A stretch of 64,000 nt of DNA from Monosporascus cannonballus (GCA_004154925.1 QJNS01000033.1:1-64000), one strand, 5' to 3'. Shown: positions 33,628-47,028, numbered from the stretch's first letter. A program made the numbers and translations. Notes: generated by a model from the sequence alone, not told the origin.

Positions 33628-35286
33628 TCATTCATCCCGAGCCTTCCCTCTCGCCGACGGTACCCGAACATGGTGTCGTAACGGCGATGCCGGCCGCGAG
33701 GTCGACAGACCCATTGATTTAACCGCCCCCAGGGGATCCGGAACGCTCAGGTTATTGTCAGAATACTTGGGTGTGTTCGCCGGCTCGATCGTCGCCTTCT
33801 CGAAGCTGGCGATGTGGATCGGCGGTGGCCTGCCGCGCTTTCGATCCGGCCCGCTATACAGGAAAGTTGACACCAGAACAAGCACGGTACCCGCCAAGAA
33901 CTAGATGTACAGATCGTCAGCAATTCTCTTGTGGGTCTTTGGTATCGGCTAGACTTACGGTCAATGTCACCTCCACGTCGAAGAACACAACGCTGAACAA
34001 GAAACTGATGACAATGCTAATACTCGTGGCAAAGTTCTTGGCGATATTGTCGGCATAGTTGATGCAGAGTGAGACTAGCACGCCGCCGCATGCCTGCAAG
34101 ACGATCAATGCCCACACGATCCAGTTGTAGCTTTCGAAGAACCCATGCTTGGCTATCTCCTCGCCGTCCTTGAAGACAACGCCGATGAACAGGGCGGGGA
34201 AGAGCGAGTAGAACGCCAGCTGGATGTTGCGGATCCACATGGACACCGACGTGGTAGGATCCTTGAGCACCTTCTCGAAGTACACGCCGGTCAGGCCTGA
34301 AACCACGGCGCCAACGAGAACAGCAGAAAGACCAATCGAATAGTTCATGACAGGTGCGAGGCCCTGGTCCTCTTCGATGCCCTCGTATGTGGCCGAGCGC
34401 CTGGTTAGAGCCTCGCCGACTTCGGCCAACCCGTCTAAGGTACGCCTGGTGAGATGATTCGCGACTTCGCCCATGCCGCTGGTCGCCTGTCCCAGCTCGT
34501 GCACCGACCGGGGGAAGAAGTGGTTGGCCATGTCTTCGAATACGAAGGAGGTGTCACTAGAGTCGGAGGAAGGTATCGATACGATGGAGACGCCGAGGGT
34601 TAAGATGACGAGCGATATCCACCGTTTCGTCGTGAGGGATCGGCCGAGCATCGTCACGGTGAAGAGAGCCGTGGTGAGGATCTATAGCGTGTGGTTAGCA
34701 AGTCGGTATGAAACCCTTACGCACCATTCTGCCCTAGCGTTCCGAGGAGCACCCAAATGCCTACCCTTAACTGATATAATACCTGGAAGTGAACAGGATC
34801 CAGGTTGCCTACTCCCACGTACTGCAGCGTGTTCTGTAGAGTGTAAAGCGTCGCGGGGACGGCCAATTTCCAACTATCGCCCGAAAAGACCGATTTGTAT
34901 ATCTGTCTGAAAACTGTGGTTGCTGGTGACATGGGAGCTAAGCTCTTCGAGATCTCGTATATGGCGAAGGTCAAGGAGACAGCCAGCTTGAGGACCTCGG
35001 TCAGGAATATCGCCGTCGATGGGAAGTATCGGTGATCGCCGCTCGGGGGCATCATGCGAGAATAGTGCATGAGTAGGATAAGGGCCGAGTTTTGGAAAGT
35101 AAGCTAACGGGGTTCAAATATCATATCAGCACACTGCTTCTCAACCGCTTCTATCTTCTTCAAAACAACCCTTAAAATTCGCGACGAAGATGAGGTGCAT
35201 ACCGTGATCAAGGAAGCCTGCTTCATGGGCACCCAAAACAGCGTGGGCCCTCCAGCGCTGGGCGGCGGTCCATCAAGGAGAGCCAT
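33628..35286 (-). CDS. UDP-galactose/nucleotide-sugar transporter (SLC35A family)
   Basis: Four exons: 35203-35286, 34765-35103, 33959-34681 and 33628-33900 (introns 99, 83 and 58 bp), giving 472 aa. The core reads HYSRMMPPSG, FLTEVLKLAVSL, YTLQNTLQYVGVGNLDP, QVLYQLRILTTALF, then SGLTGVYFEKVLKD, MWIRNIQLAFYSL and NYADNIAKNFATSISIVISF. These are the hallmarks of the SLC35A2/Gms1 branch, which moves UDP-galactose from cytosol into the Golgi in exchange for UMP. Ten hydrophobic segments are expected. A hydrophilic insertion of about 70 residues (roughly residues 170-240) and a Pro/Ser-rich C-terminal tail make it longer than the ~350-aa yeast protein. I believe that is common in filamentous fungi. 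UDP-GlcNAc or related sugars are alternative substrates. Confidence 0.92.
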
Positions 35287-37905
35287 GATGGAGGATCAAG
35301 AAATTGACCAGAATCAAATGCCAGTAGGGGGGGGGAGAGGAGGGGGTTGTTTAACCGTGGCCGCAGGTAAGTCGGGAACAGTTCTCGTGGGAGATGAAGT
35401 CGTCGGGTGTTGTATGAAGTAGATATCCGGCTATTCGACCCCCAAAAAATTCAGATCGCTGTTTCAGAAGTATCTTTTAAGTGGTGACGTCGGTTGGATT
35501 TTAAAACATCCCCGGGCAGGTGGGTCAAGACAAGAGACACTCGCTACAGTAGCCTCGACTGCTGCAGTAACCCGGGCAGACCTGGTGTGAACGCTGCGAG
35601 GATCAAAAAAAAAAAGCAGTCTTGCACCCTCTAGATACCGTCCTCAACTCTCTAATCTTGAAGTACCTGTGCAAGTGTAGGTGACTCGTAAAAAAAAACT
35701 CGAAGTTGCACCGTATCGTTCTGGTTAATCCCAATAAATTAATAAAAATTTGAAGATGGGAGGATGATGGTGGTGCCCCTGGATTTTGCTCTGTTACGAC
35801 TGCATGCAGCGTCCAGATCGGGGCGGTGGGGGGGCGAACGGGTGCCGCTGTGATTCGCTGGAAGGTTTGCTCTGGTCCCTGGCCCTGCTACTAGTACCGA
35901 ACACAAGGGCAGGAAAGCAACCATACAAGGCTCTTGTACGCACTAAGTTGGGATGGGGCTGTTATTTGTATGCCTCTTTTTGTTTTACGTGTTTTAATAG
36001 GCAGAGATGCAGCTTCGGAAAATAGTAGATCACCAGCAAGAACGTCGCGTTGGACGTCATATAAATGCGTGTACTTAGGTAATAAGTTAGGCAGTGGAGA
36101 TATCTATGGGTGTTCTAGGGGTTGAGTGATTTGTGCAAGTAGCCAGGACTACCAGAACTAGCGTACTTCTGTAGGGGTTGGAGCTCAGCTAAGCGATTGA
36201 TCATATCAGACTTTCCTGCCCATTTCCTACAGCATGGCCGACACGTTTTGGGTTAGGTAGGTACTTGGAGGTGGCTGGATTTCCAGTCACCTGCTTTACC
36301 CAAGTCCGCCGGATATGTGCGTGATGGGGGGGCGTTCATCGCTAATTGATGTGTGTATTCGCAGGGCAGCCTTAATCAAGCCGCTCTTACAAGCAACCTA
36401 CATACGTCTATCCGTGTAAGTGAAGAATATTCTTACAGTAGGGCCACCGTCGCTGCAACTCACCCCGAAACTCCAAGGCGGCTTAATATTAGAATTGCCT
36501 TTCCACAGGCGCCAGGCGCTGTCCAGGTGGTATGTCCTCAGTAGAGCGCCCGGCAAGCCAGTTCATCCCCGGAATGGTTCAACCGCATAGCCGCGTACAT
36601 GAAATCTACTTGGCCGTTCAGTGGTATGTAACAGTAACCAGAAGGCCAGACTCGCCCGTCCATGAGCCCATGATCACCGGGGCCGCTGGCTTATGTCGAT
36701 AAGGGGACCAAAAAAGGAATGCTGTGATGGACTGGAAGTCAGACCTCCAATTTTCCCTAGCTCGGACGTCCCAGGTTAGCCCCAGTCACATGCCTTGCTT
36801 TACCAAGAGACGCTCCATCCATCGTGCGGGATCTGCATGTGCCGCCCGCCGCTGACAGAGCCCGACTAGGTGGCTCCCTACTGCAAGTCATTTATCCCAG
36901 CGAACGCGCAGAAACTTGGTAACCAACCCCGTTACCCGCCCCACCGTCGCATTGACCGGCACGCTTCCGTGAGATCCTGTTTCTTCGTACAGTAAACCCT
37001 GTCTACCAATTGACGGCTTCTACGTGGTCGTGGTGGTTTGTCAGGCGTCATACAAGTGCCGTCTGAGCCGCTTGGGCTATGAGCATAGCACAAGATACTA
37101 TACTCAGTTTCATCGGGCTCCACCAGATAGATTGCTGCTTCAACCTGAATAGGGGCAATTTTTGAACAACAATATACTCATCATCCGGGACAGCTTGACG
37201 GCGAAACACCGTAAATAGACAGTAGCGCCGGGAGATATCTCTCATTAATACATTATGCAAACATGAGCACCAAGTTCCAATGATCAACTACCACTGACCA
37301 AGAGTTCGCCTTGCGAGTCTAAATGACCTCTTGCCAGGGAATGTGACGAAGCTCACCAGCGAAGCTCCTTAAGTAGTCCCAACCGATTCCAGCTGGCCGC
37401 TGCCGGATCATGCCCGGCTCCCCTTATTACTCTATATATTTCGAAGCCATTCGGCGATGTCCGTCATCCCTGGACCACCATATTTAAATACGTAGACGAT
37501 AGTAACATTACAATATGATAGTCAATGTTCGTTTCCAGTCAATGGACCACGGACGTTGTATGCGTAGAAGATCGGAAGGGGATATCCGGAAAACAAGAGA
37601 ATAAAATCATGCATACACGCTCTCTTCCACCCGTTCCCTGGCCGGGAAAATGAAGCTGAGTTGATCATAAGCGAGCATTCCCGCTCGTATCCATTATGAA
37701 TGGGAGGGAGATCGATGTTAGACATAGGAAAATGTAGGCGTTGGTATCGTATGTGTAACCCGATTCACTCGGCATTTGTTTGGAGAACCCATTCGACATC
37801 GGAACCCAGAACAGACGCTACGTTGCCCCTTTTCTCGTGAAGCCGTCACGGATACGCCGCTGCGGACAAGGCGGATCGATAAGCTAGGTGGCGGATCTCC
37901 AAGAC
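35287..37905. other. Intergenic, nothing coding seen
   Basis: A 2.6-kb spacer with short A runs (35606, 35690) and no frame showing a domain or splice-supported extension. Confidence 0.45.
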
Positions 37906-40809
37906 TCAGTCATCGTCGCCCCAATATGGTATTGTCGAATCCATATACCCGACGGCGCTCAACCTGACGGCGCTCTTCTTGCCCTTAACCTGGACGCTGC
38001 TGAGGGTCCCCTTCGAGGACTCCTTATTCCAGTTCGTTAGGGGAGGGGAAATCGGGCTGTCCGGTCTTCCCGTCTCCTCCTGCTCCCCTGCCGCCGAAGT
38101 GCTGCCGTTGGATGCCAGATACGCCGCCGGGGTCGGGAAGGCATCGAAATCGATCACGTCGTAGTCCTCCTCGTCTTCGTCTTCATTAATGTCGACGTCG
38201 GGATCGCCATCCGTCTCCCGCTCGTCCTCGGACACCTTCTCCAGCTGGACCGGCGGAACCGCCGCAGCGGCGCCGCTACTAGGGCTCATGGGGCTCAAGT
38301 CCGGCCGCGGGCGCTGCTGTTGTTGGCCCGCGAACCCGGATTTGCCTAAGCCCGGCCGTACTACCCTCGATCGTGGGCGGCCCTCGCGCTGCTGCTCGTA
38401 TCGGTATTCTTCCTCGCCGGCTGCCGGGTTCGGTCCCATGGTATCGCAGCCGTTCTCTAAACCGGTGGCTGGGCGCTCGAGGTAGAGGAGCACACGTTCG
38501 TGGCGCGCTTTAGCTTCCGCCCGGTCCGGCACCATAGTCGACGGGGCTCGGTCTCGGGACGTCCTGCTGGGCGGCGCACTCGCGCTGCGCAATGCCCTCA
38601 GTTGCTCATGCGTAAGTCGCTGGCCGTGACCGCCTTCGTCAGCCTTGCTGTTCGAGAGCGAGCTTCCCTTAGGGGACGACTTCGATGGTTGTCCGCTAGC
38701 ACCGCTAGCACCGCGAGCACCCAATACCTCCTGTCTCCCTCCAACGCTCGGTGCCTGTCGGCTATTTCTAGCAGTGTCGCTCAGATCTCCGCTCCGAACA
38801 CTACCCTCGTCCTCGAGTTCGGCGATGATGTTCTCGCGCATCCTCGCTCTTTTCTTCCGCAGCGCAGCAAGAAGCATCTCCTCCTGCCTGGTCACGGCCA
38901 TAAAGCGAGCATTGTTAGAATCTCCGTCGCTTGCCACCGAGTCCTTCCGTACTGATTCAGGTGATCTCAGGTAGAACTCGACACTGTTCGAAGACACTGG
39001 CGACATTGGTGGCGTAGGTTGATCCGAGGAGCGGGTGGCTGCGCGCTGGGGAGTCATCCCGTGATGTTGGCTCGACACCATTTCTATGGAAGAGACGAGC
39101 GTAGCAGCCTCTGCTGTCGAGGCCAACGGACGAAAGGAAACCGCTTTTGCCTCGCGAACAGTATACGCAGAATCACGGAGCCGGCCATACTGTGTATATG
39201 AATCCGTTGTCCTTGTCGATTGATCGGAGAGACGAGAGGGCTGAGGTGATGGCGTAGACCTCTGGGACGCCGAGGCCCTGTTTGTAGACGCCTGGTTAGA
39301 ACGAATAGTACTGTTAGACCGCGCGCGAGTACTTGGTGCTTTAGGTGCAGCGTTTGGAATAGTAAGATAATCGTTAAGCTGTGTAAACCCGGACAATTGA
39401 CTTCTGTTTGATGCTCGGGATTCTGTAACTGATTGTCTCGTAGAGCTTGGCCGTCGGTGACGTGTAGAAGCGCTAGAGCCGTCGTGGAAGCTCTGCTGTG
39501 ACGTAGGCGATGGCTTGGCCGCGGATAGAATGCCATCCTCGTCCGAGTCGGAATCAGATAGAGATAAGACGCTCGTAATCTGCCTGTCAGAGTCTACGAG
39601 ACTCTTATCAGTCCGTGATGCCTTCGACGTCCTGGTGTAGTGACTCGATATGCTCGATGCATAGTCATTCTTCGCCGGCACATTTGAACCATGCCCGAGA
39701 GGTCCGGTAGTGCTGGTTGCTATTATTTCAATGTCCTGCGAGTCGCTTCCGTTACGTGTCCAGTTCACCCCGGGTCCTTTAAGGATGGGCTTTGACGGCG
39801 CCGCCAGGGGGGCAAAAAACTTTCGATCCGAACTAGATAATTGATCCCTACCCCACTCCAGCACGAGATCGGACGACTCCTCGTCGAGGAACTCAGCGTG
39901 CCTGTCTAACATTTGCTCGTAGTGGTCGTACAACTGACGAGTTGTATCGTCGGTAGCGCGCAAACGGCTTGATCCTGTCGGCGACATATTCGACCCGAAG
40001 CCTCCCCCTGGCGTTGACTTCGCAACATTCTTAGCGAGATGGTGACCTTTGTGATGCGACTGCACTGATTCCGAGTTTAACGAGAGTACAGAGCGCGATT
40101 CAGTAGCATGATTGTTCCGAAGGGTCGGCCCGACCTGAGACATTCTCGGCCGCTGCTGCTTACGGCCCTTGCCCGTCAGCAACGAGAAGTCCAACCTGGG
40201 CGGCTTCTTCTTGCTATGCAACCCAACAGGGAAGGCTCCATCTACATCCAGCAGTGCCTTAGCCTTTGACGGGAGCCCACGAGCTATAGCGGAATTCGAC
40301 GTCTGCTGGGAAATACAGAGTGGCATGTTCGCTTTCTCGTAATGCGTATGAATAGTCGAGCTCGACTGCCGCCGACGGAGACTGGACGCATCTGTCGTCG
40401 CATCTACGTAGTCAGTCCTGAAGGAGCCGGTCGACCTTTCCCTTTTCAAGGTCGTTCCTTGAGAACCATACGCACCCCGTAAAGTCCAGGGGATGACTCC
40501 AGACTCATTTTCCCAAGCAGCATGACCATAGTTCCTCTCCGTAGCCTCGTCGTCATCTTCCTCCACAATGCCGTGTCCATCATCATTCGCGGCGTGGCCG
40601 GCAGAACTTTCGGATATTGATACGCTGATACCGCCCGTCGACTGTTCATCCCACGCGCGAAAATTGCTCTTCGGTACCGTCAACGAGCCGACATTAATCT
40701 CGCCATTTCCCAGTATCTTCTGCGCTTTGGAGAGAGGCGTCGAAATAGTCGGTGGTTCCTTAGGCTTTCGCCCCGGTATAGGAAACGTGAACTTGGATCT
40801 GTGACCCAT
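37906..40809 (-). CDS. Large disordered fungal protein of unknown function
   Basis: One uninterrupted frame of 967 aa from ATG 40809 (MGHRSKFTFPIPGRK). An ATG 12 bp further upstream is possible, but MGHRSKF looks like the family start. Most of it is Ser/Thr/Arg/Gln-rich low complexity and probably disordered. Three parts look structured or conserved: the N-terminal basic FTFPIPGRK; a helical block near residues 290-340 (TTRQLYDHYEQMLDRHAEFL); and RFMAVTRQEEMLLAALRKKR near residue 640, a strongly helical basic stretch. An acidic patch (DINEDEDEEDYDVIDFD) precedes the C-terminus, which ends in DDD. There is no membrane segment or signal peptide. I recognise it only as a fungus-specific protein. 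A cytoskeletal or scaffold role would be speculation. Confidence 0.85.
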   Translation of the reverse strand: MGHRSKFTFPIPGRKPKEPPTISTPLSKAQKILGNGEINVGSLTVPKSNFRAWDEQSTGGISVSISESSAGHAANDDGHGIVEEDDDEATERNYGHAAWENESGVIPWTLRGAYGSQGTTLKRERSTGSFRTDYVDATTDASSLRRRQSSSTIHTHYEKANMPLCISQQTSNSAIARGLPSKAKALLDVDGAFPVGLHSKKKPPRLDFSLLTGKGRKQQRPRMSQVGPTLRNNHATESRSVLSLNSESVQSHHKGHHLAKNVAKSTPGGGFGSNMSPTGSSRLRATDDTTRQLYDHYEQMLDRHAEFLDEESSDLVLEWGRDQLSSSDRKFFAPLAAPSKPILKGPGVNWTRNGSDSQDIEIIATSTTGPLGHGSNVPAKNDYASSISSHYTRTSKASRTDKSLVDSDRQITSVLSLSDSDSDEDGILSAAKPSPTSQQSFHDGSSASTRHRRPSSTRQSVTESRASNRSQLSGFTQLNDYLTIPNAAPKAPSTRARSNSTIRSNQASTNRASASQRSTPSPQPSRLSDQSTRTTDSYTQYGRLRDSAYTVREAKAVSFRPLASTAEAATLVSSIEMVSSQHHGMTPQRAATRSSDQPTPPMSPVSSNSVEFYLRSPESVRKDSVASDGDSNNARFMAVTRQEEMLLAALRKKRARMRENIIAELEDEGSVRSGDLSDTARNSRQAPSVGGRQEVLGARGASGASGQPSKSSPKGSSLSNSKADEGGHGQRLTHEQLRALRSASAPPSRTSRDRAPSTMVPDRAEAKARHERVLLYLERPATGLENGCDTMGPNPAAGEEEYRYEQQREGRPRSRVVRPGLGKSGFAGQQQQRPRPDLSPMSPSSGAAAAVPPVQLEKVSEDERETDGDPDVDINEDEDEEDYDVIDFDAFPTPAAYLASNGSTSAAGEQEETGRPDSPISPPLTNWNKESSKGTLSSVQVKGKKSAVRLSAVGYMDSTIPYWGDDD

Positions 40810-40821
40810 ACTGACAAACAA

Positions 40822-43800
40822 ACTGAGCCTACCCGAATCGCGACACCATCGACCAGCTTCCCGTGCTCATAAGAGAGCGCGAACTCGGCGGCCGGTCGAA
40901 GTCCCGAGAGGTTATCTCAGGTGTCTGGATATTGCCTGCTGGAGCACTCTTGACAGAAACCTTAGTGTTCTCGCCTCGTTCTTGTGGGAGTTGGAGGCTT
41001 AAACCGAACTGCTGGTGCTTAATCAGGTGCGAGTTGGTAGATCGCCAAAGGCTTCATGTGGGGTTAAACAAGGAGACGGTCTTGCGAGTAGCGCGGCCAA
41101 GCGTCACCGTTCATTTAAACGACCTGCCCCGGTTAATGCAGCCACATCGTCGGCACACCGACTTGGCGGGCCTCGTCGATGTCAGTCAGCTTGAGGCAGT
41201 CCAGTTGCTCCTGTTAGAGGAAGGGGTATATCGTTAGATTCCAAGACGATTCCACCTCCTTCGAACCGTTTAAGCAGATTTGTGATCTGATTGAGTCGAG
41301 CCAGCATGCCGTGGTTCAAGGACAAGCCGACAGTCAGGAGGGCATTTCTTTGCGAAGGTTTCAGGCGATGACTAGAGTACGGGATGAATACTTGGGGTCA
41401 GTGTTAGAAGCAGGCTGACTAGCTCCGTGAAGACAACCGTCTCCAGTAGTAGTAAATAGCGGGTAGGTAGTAGTAGATTCCGTGCAGAGCAAAATCTCGC
41501 CGAGTCCGATAAACAGCAGCTAGTAAAACCTGCCAGCAGCCCACTCGAGTCACCCAGCCGAACAGCGCTGGGCCGGTGGCTGCTGACTCGCACACGCGAT
41601 CGGTGAACAGTAATGGCTCTTTACTCAATGGGGAAGGCCTAGCTCCGCCCCCCCCGGGTGGCTATCTGCGACCCCGAGGCGTATGCAGGCTATCTGTCGC
41701 GGAAAATTGAAAGAAGTCTTTGATAAAAAGGGGAGCAGATCGACAGCAAGCCCTTTTTCTCCGAGTCCAAGCGCCTCTATGACTTAAGTTTCTCCATACG
41801 GATAAGTTCGGACGCGATTCCACGGGCCGGGCTGGGAGAAGATTTATTCCGTTTCCTGCCATTCCGTCCCTATATAACGCAAGGCAAAAAGTGCCTGATT
41901 CAAGGGATGAAGCAATTCGCATTCTACCAACTTGAAAGGCACTCCGTAGATTCCCTACCGATTTCCAAGACTACATGTAGTGCATTTACGATGCCCAAAT
42001 GCTGTTCACGGCTTGGCAATACTCGGTGGGGACTAATATTTACATATTTACTAGCATCATATATTATGTCGGTCCGGCTGCGAACTTGGTCCAGATGCAG
42101 TCTAGAGGAGCCGTGTCTGCGGGGATGTTGCATGGATACGAAATTCCAGTCCTGAATAACGTTCATGATCTATCAGATGGGGGACCCAGCGGCCGATCAA
42201 CGACATCGTTTATCTTGACGGTCAATTTATGTACACCCTCTGCATGCTCGCATTGAAGGAGGAACACCATAACAAGTCAATTCTTCAACTGAAACGCTCA
42301 CTGCCAGATGGGAGTCGTCAACAACGCATGCAGGTCGCTCAGCCGACACGTCGGCTTCGTGCAAATGCAGATCTACCCGCGTTGGAGCACTGTGATGTAT
42401 CTCCCCCGCTGCGACAAAACTCGCAATAAGCTGTAGCCGCGATTTCAGATTCGCGGTTCTAAAAAGTCGCCTAAAATAACCAATCAAAATATATGCCTCC
42501 AACGTTTTGTGGGGTATATTTCCGTTTTGAGTTAGAGCTTATGCGGCTCCTGTCACCGTGAGATTTTGTTGCAGCCGAGGAGATAGCGCGTGCCTAAATC
42601 CCTTCAGCTGCCAAGGGGAAGCTTGATAAGGTGTCCGTAGCCGAGATGCATTGAAGCTATAATAACTGCTACGTATCCTTACGCGCGAGGAAATGAAGGT
42701 GGCGGAAACTAGCGCTGCATCTACAAAGAGGTAAATTGTTGAATTTTTCCATTTCCAATAGTTCACGAGATAGTTCCTCCAATAGCACCAGATAATACTC
42801 CATTTGCTTGTGTGACGGTGGGAATAGGAGGTTGATGCTGCAACGAACATCCACGCAGTGCTTTCCCCGTCGCATCCACAAGCTCTCCAAACGCGATGAT
42901 GAAATTCCTCCATGACGCCTTTCGTCATTTGCGGCAGTGGGCATATTATAACTAGTTGGCAAAGATATGAGCTATCGCCACATTCACAGCACCGTCACAT
43001 TTGGCACTCCCGTTGCTAGCAAGGCATGATTCCTATTAGCTGGCTGTCCCCAATAAATTTCGACTCGTCCTACAATACGAGACATAATTTCCAGTAAAGC
43101 AAATGAGATCCGTACCGTTGCATCGCAGCCTGCTGGGCATCGTTACACGCCAGACCGCGATGGATCTTACTATGAAGTTAACAGTACGCCTACCCTGGTA
43201 GGACGGAGAGAAGGCATGAATAACGGTCACCGCCTGATCCCTGTCAAAATTCCTTGGAAAGCTATCATCTCATCCCTATCGAAACCCCCTTGCAATTCTG
43301 TGGCGCTGGCACCACAGAAGGAACCGGGCGCCTCGTTCGGCTTTTTCGGAGGTTCTTTTTGGCAGGCTGGCCGCCGCTTACATAGCCAGCCAATCCAGTT
43401 AGGCAAAGGATGTATCCTCGCCACAGACACATGGTATGCCCAGGATACTGTCAGCCCCGCACAACCCCAGAAACAAGGACCCACCCGGGCTTGCGGCGCG
43501 CCTACTAGTACCACAAGCTCCTCTGATAAGAAAGTGCGAGCCTTAAGCAGGCTACCATCCATGATACAACGCTACCGCGTCAGCGGTTGAATTTCGAATG
43601 CATGCCTACTCGGCTCGAACAGTCGTCACCTGCATGACCGCGAGGGCCGATACTGAAATTTCTCATTGCGGTATCATCGCGGAAATACCCCGAGATCTGT
43701 GTTAGAGCAGCAGTTCAATGTAACGGACAACTATATATAGGCTAGGGCCAGCGGAAAAGATCGCATATCATTCCAAACTACGGGAGTTTCTGATGATGAT

Positions 43801-45598
43801 GCTGGAACCCAGTGATAAGGCCTCCCTCGTGAAGACGTGACGCGACAAGGGTCAGCCAATCAACGGTGTGTCTACCCAAGCGGGCTACACGCCGCCTGCA
43901 GTTTCAAGATCGTGCTCGAGAAACCAGCTTCATGACCACCAGGGGAAGGAAAACAAGCCATGCTTTAGCGGGACGAGAATAAGGTGTGCTGCTGAGCCGC
44001 TCTTGGGCCCATGGACGGCAGTTGTATGCGAGAGCAAAATACTGCAGAGATGCATTAGGTCCCATCATAGGATGGAGTTGCTTCGGGTTACGGACCGCAA
44101 GATGATATACCGAGCCACCCTGCCTGCCGAGGAAACGAGCGTTGGGCCGGATTTTTGATATAACGGGTCTACCCGAGACCCGGCATTCGATTTGCCGAAC
44201 TGATCATAAGTGCCTCGATATAGGTACCCCGGTGCTTGACGATGACGGCCACCCCGGACCGGATCTCGCTCTGTTCGAATTGGGCAAGCAGAGCGATATA
44301 GGTAGGCAGGCTCCACCAGGAACCCTTCGGCGGCAACGGGTCATCCCGTCTTGAGTTGCAGCTCCGAGCGGCAGGTCCCTGTGTGACCCAGACGCAACAT
44401 GTGTCACTGTATGCCACAACAATGCAGCACTGATGACACTGGCCCGTCCCCAACGTATTTTATGTGATACGATGAATGTCTCTTAAGTCGAGGAAGCGAT
44501 TGTCAATGAGGGAGCCTTATCAACTAGCAGGTGGCTGGGAGACGAGATGTTGGACATGGGTTGCATAGAAGATGACAGCGTCACACCAGGAGGGGTGCAT
44601 CGCTGCAAAGCACGGAACCAACAAGCTGAAGTCATCGTTTTTTGTATGGCTATGCGAGATTGACCTTTGTTGTTGGTTACATCGCCATATACATATGCAA
44701 CTGACGCGTAGGGCTCTGATCGCCACAGGAAACAGCAATAAGGCACGACCACAGCCGTAGCGAATTTATACCCCATAATACTCGAATGGCCACTACAAAG
44801 GAGTGGCTGCATCTTATGGGGTGCTCAAACTAGACAGTTGCCTTGGAATGGAATTCGTTGCGATGCAGCTGCCTACCGACCTCGGACGAGATTCGACAAG
44901 ATTACATCAGCCCTTGCTTGCGTACAGATCAGCCGCAGCAGCGATATATGAATTCCCCAAGTTTGCATTTAGGTTGACCAGATACTCGGGAGTGGCCATC
45001 ATCTCTAGACATACCCTCTGACTTCTCGTCCCTCACGTCCGATTTCGAACTGTAGCACTATCCTCGCTGCAGCTGCTGAGTCGGTAGAGAATGCATAACA
45101 TAACAATGCTTCCCCAACAATCGGCTGCGTACTGGCTCCTCGGAAGGATTAAGTAGTGGCTGCACCATACCCTTACTATGGTTGAGGGCCAGATCACGTA
45201 TTCTGGCCCTTAGTCATGACATCAACGCACCGGCTTAGTTTCGTGGCAGTTCCCGGTCCATGTGCTATATGCATAATATATGGATTGATCCTTAATTCTG
45301 GAGCAACGCCTCTTACGAAGTGGCAAGATAGATTTAAATAACATGGAATGCGGTTTCAGGAAATCAATCAACTCAGTGGATTTGCACCATATAATTCATG
45401 CGGAACTTTTGAACAGGGCATTGAAGATGTAATTCTAAAGGCATATTGGACAGGAGGAAATAAGGGCCTTCTCATGGTGTACTAACTGCGGGACTAGTCG
45501 CGTCTTCTCATGAGGATTGAAACACAGATTGACCATTACGTAGCCAGATATCGCTTTATACATTTTCGCAGTCCGACCTCCCCAGTACTCATTCAATT
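40822..45598. other. 4.8-kb gene-poor stretch
   Basis: All frames are short, change frame, and lack domains or splice-supported continuations. GTAGTA-type trinucleotide repeats occur near 41445-41475. The first ~400 bp probably form the promoter of the disordered-protein gene. Nothing else recognisable. Confidence 0.5.
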
Positions 45599-47028
45599 TT
45601 ATGCGGGGGGCAGGAACGACGCGAAAAGGGCACCTTGAATCGTAGCATACATGACCATGAAGACGACGATCTTCGACCCAAATGCGGAATTCGTGGGGCT
45701 ACCAAGCATCCCCGCCAGCCAGAAATACCACAGGGGATACCCGGAAGAGAGCCTGGTGATGATCTGGACGTGGTAGTTGGTAATCGCAAGCGCGGCTAGG
45801 ACGAGCTGGGACAAGGCCATCGACCGGAGCAGCCGCTCCGCCGCCGCCGAGGACGCGGCGGGCCCGGCTACTCTGCTCCGGAGAAGGTTCGAAGGAACCC
45901 GGAGCGTCTCTACTCCCGATCGCATCAGGAGGTAGAGGACGGGTGCAGCAAGAAGGAATAAGGGGATATTTCCGGGCTTCCAGTAGCGCAGAAAACCGAC
46001 GTTCCTGGTTCATGTGTCAGCGCCGTACGGCACGAGAAGGAGGGGGCGGGGTGGGCTCTACCAGTAGCGCTCCTGAACGAACGAATAGATGCTCGGCAGC
46101 GCCTTCGAGCACCACGGCCTTACTTCCTCAGTTCCGGGCGATCCCAAGCAAAACACGAGATAGGCGACGATCTGCGGCAAGGCGAAACCGACGGCGACGG
46201 CCGAACCGCCGACGACGAGCGCGAGTCTCTTGCGCACGCTGGTCAGGGTAGGAGGCGACGAGGTGAGCTCTCCGAAGAGCTCCACCGCGAAGGGCAGGCC
46301 GCCGAAGATCCCGTTGCTGCGGAACGTGGCGGCAAACCCGAACCACATGCCGGCGGCCACGACGCTTACGTCGTGCGCGACGGTGCGCTTCTTGTCGCCG
46401 ACGGTTCCCTTGGCGAAGAACAGGTAGCCCAGGAACGAGAGGAGCGCGAACGCACTCTCGGCGTACGGCGCCGACAGGAAGAGCCCCGCTGGGGACAGGA
46501 TGTGCAGCAGCGCGGCGGTGAAGGAGAGTCGCCGGTTGTCCCGCCCCCAGATGACGAGGCCCAGCTGGTAGAGAGCGAGCACCGACAGGAGGTGAGAGGC
46601 GTGGGCAATGAAGACGCCGACCGATGGTTCGAGGCTGTCGATGGCCTCGAAGCCGACGTCGATGAGTACTTTTATTTTACCGGGGTCAGCCGAGATAGCT
46701 TCTAGGGGTTCTGATGGAGAAGTAGGGTACCGTTGGTGATGAAGGCGATGACGGTCGGTAAGCCACCGCCAAAGGCCCATTCCTGCTCAAACAAGTAGCC
46801 CCGGCGAACGGCCTGAACGAAGTAGATAGCGTCCCATCTCGTCAACTTGGTTGCGATGTCAAAGGCGGACTCGTTGGGCGAGGACATCACGGGGCTGATG
46901 AGAGTGCTGGAGGTATCATAGGCCGGGCCAACGCTGCTCCCGATGACAATGGCCAGCAGCAGAGCTTTCCATGACGCGAATGCGACAACCAGCGATTGCA
47001 CGGGGTGTTCAAGATCCAACCCCAGCAT
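45599..47028 (-). CDS. gpi18: GPI mannosyltransferase 2 (PIG-V/Gpi18)
   Basis: Three exons: 46731-47028, 46062-46668 and 45599-46004 (introns 62 and 57 bp), giving 436 aa. Features of glycosyltransferase family 76: a luminal TRWDAIYFVQAVRRGYLFE loop with the essential Trp-Asp after the first helix, then HASHLLSVLALYQLG, LSPAGLFLSAPYAESAFALL, a conserved FRSNG, and near the end VGFLRYWKPGNIPLFLLAAP. Multiple hydrophobic segments place it in the ER membrane. It adds the second mannose (alpha-1,6) to the GPI anchor precursor, so it acts on dolichol-phosphate-mannose and the lipid intermediate; the yeast enzyme needs Pga1 as partner. The first start (MLGLDLEHP) leads directly into helix 1. Length fits the family. 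Confidence 0.93.

Noticed and set aside
42539..44453. Several 90-130-codon frames in the gene-poor 41-45 kb stretch
   Set aside because: No motifs, no plausible splicing between them, average base composition.
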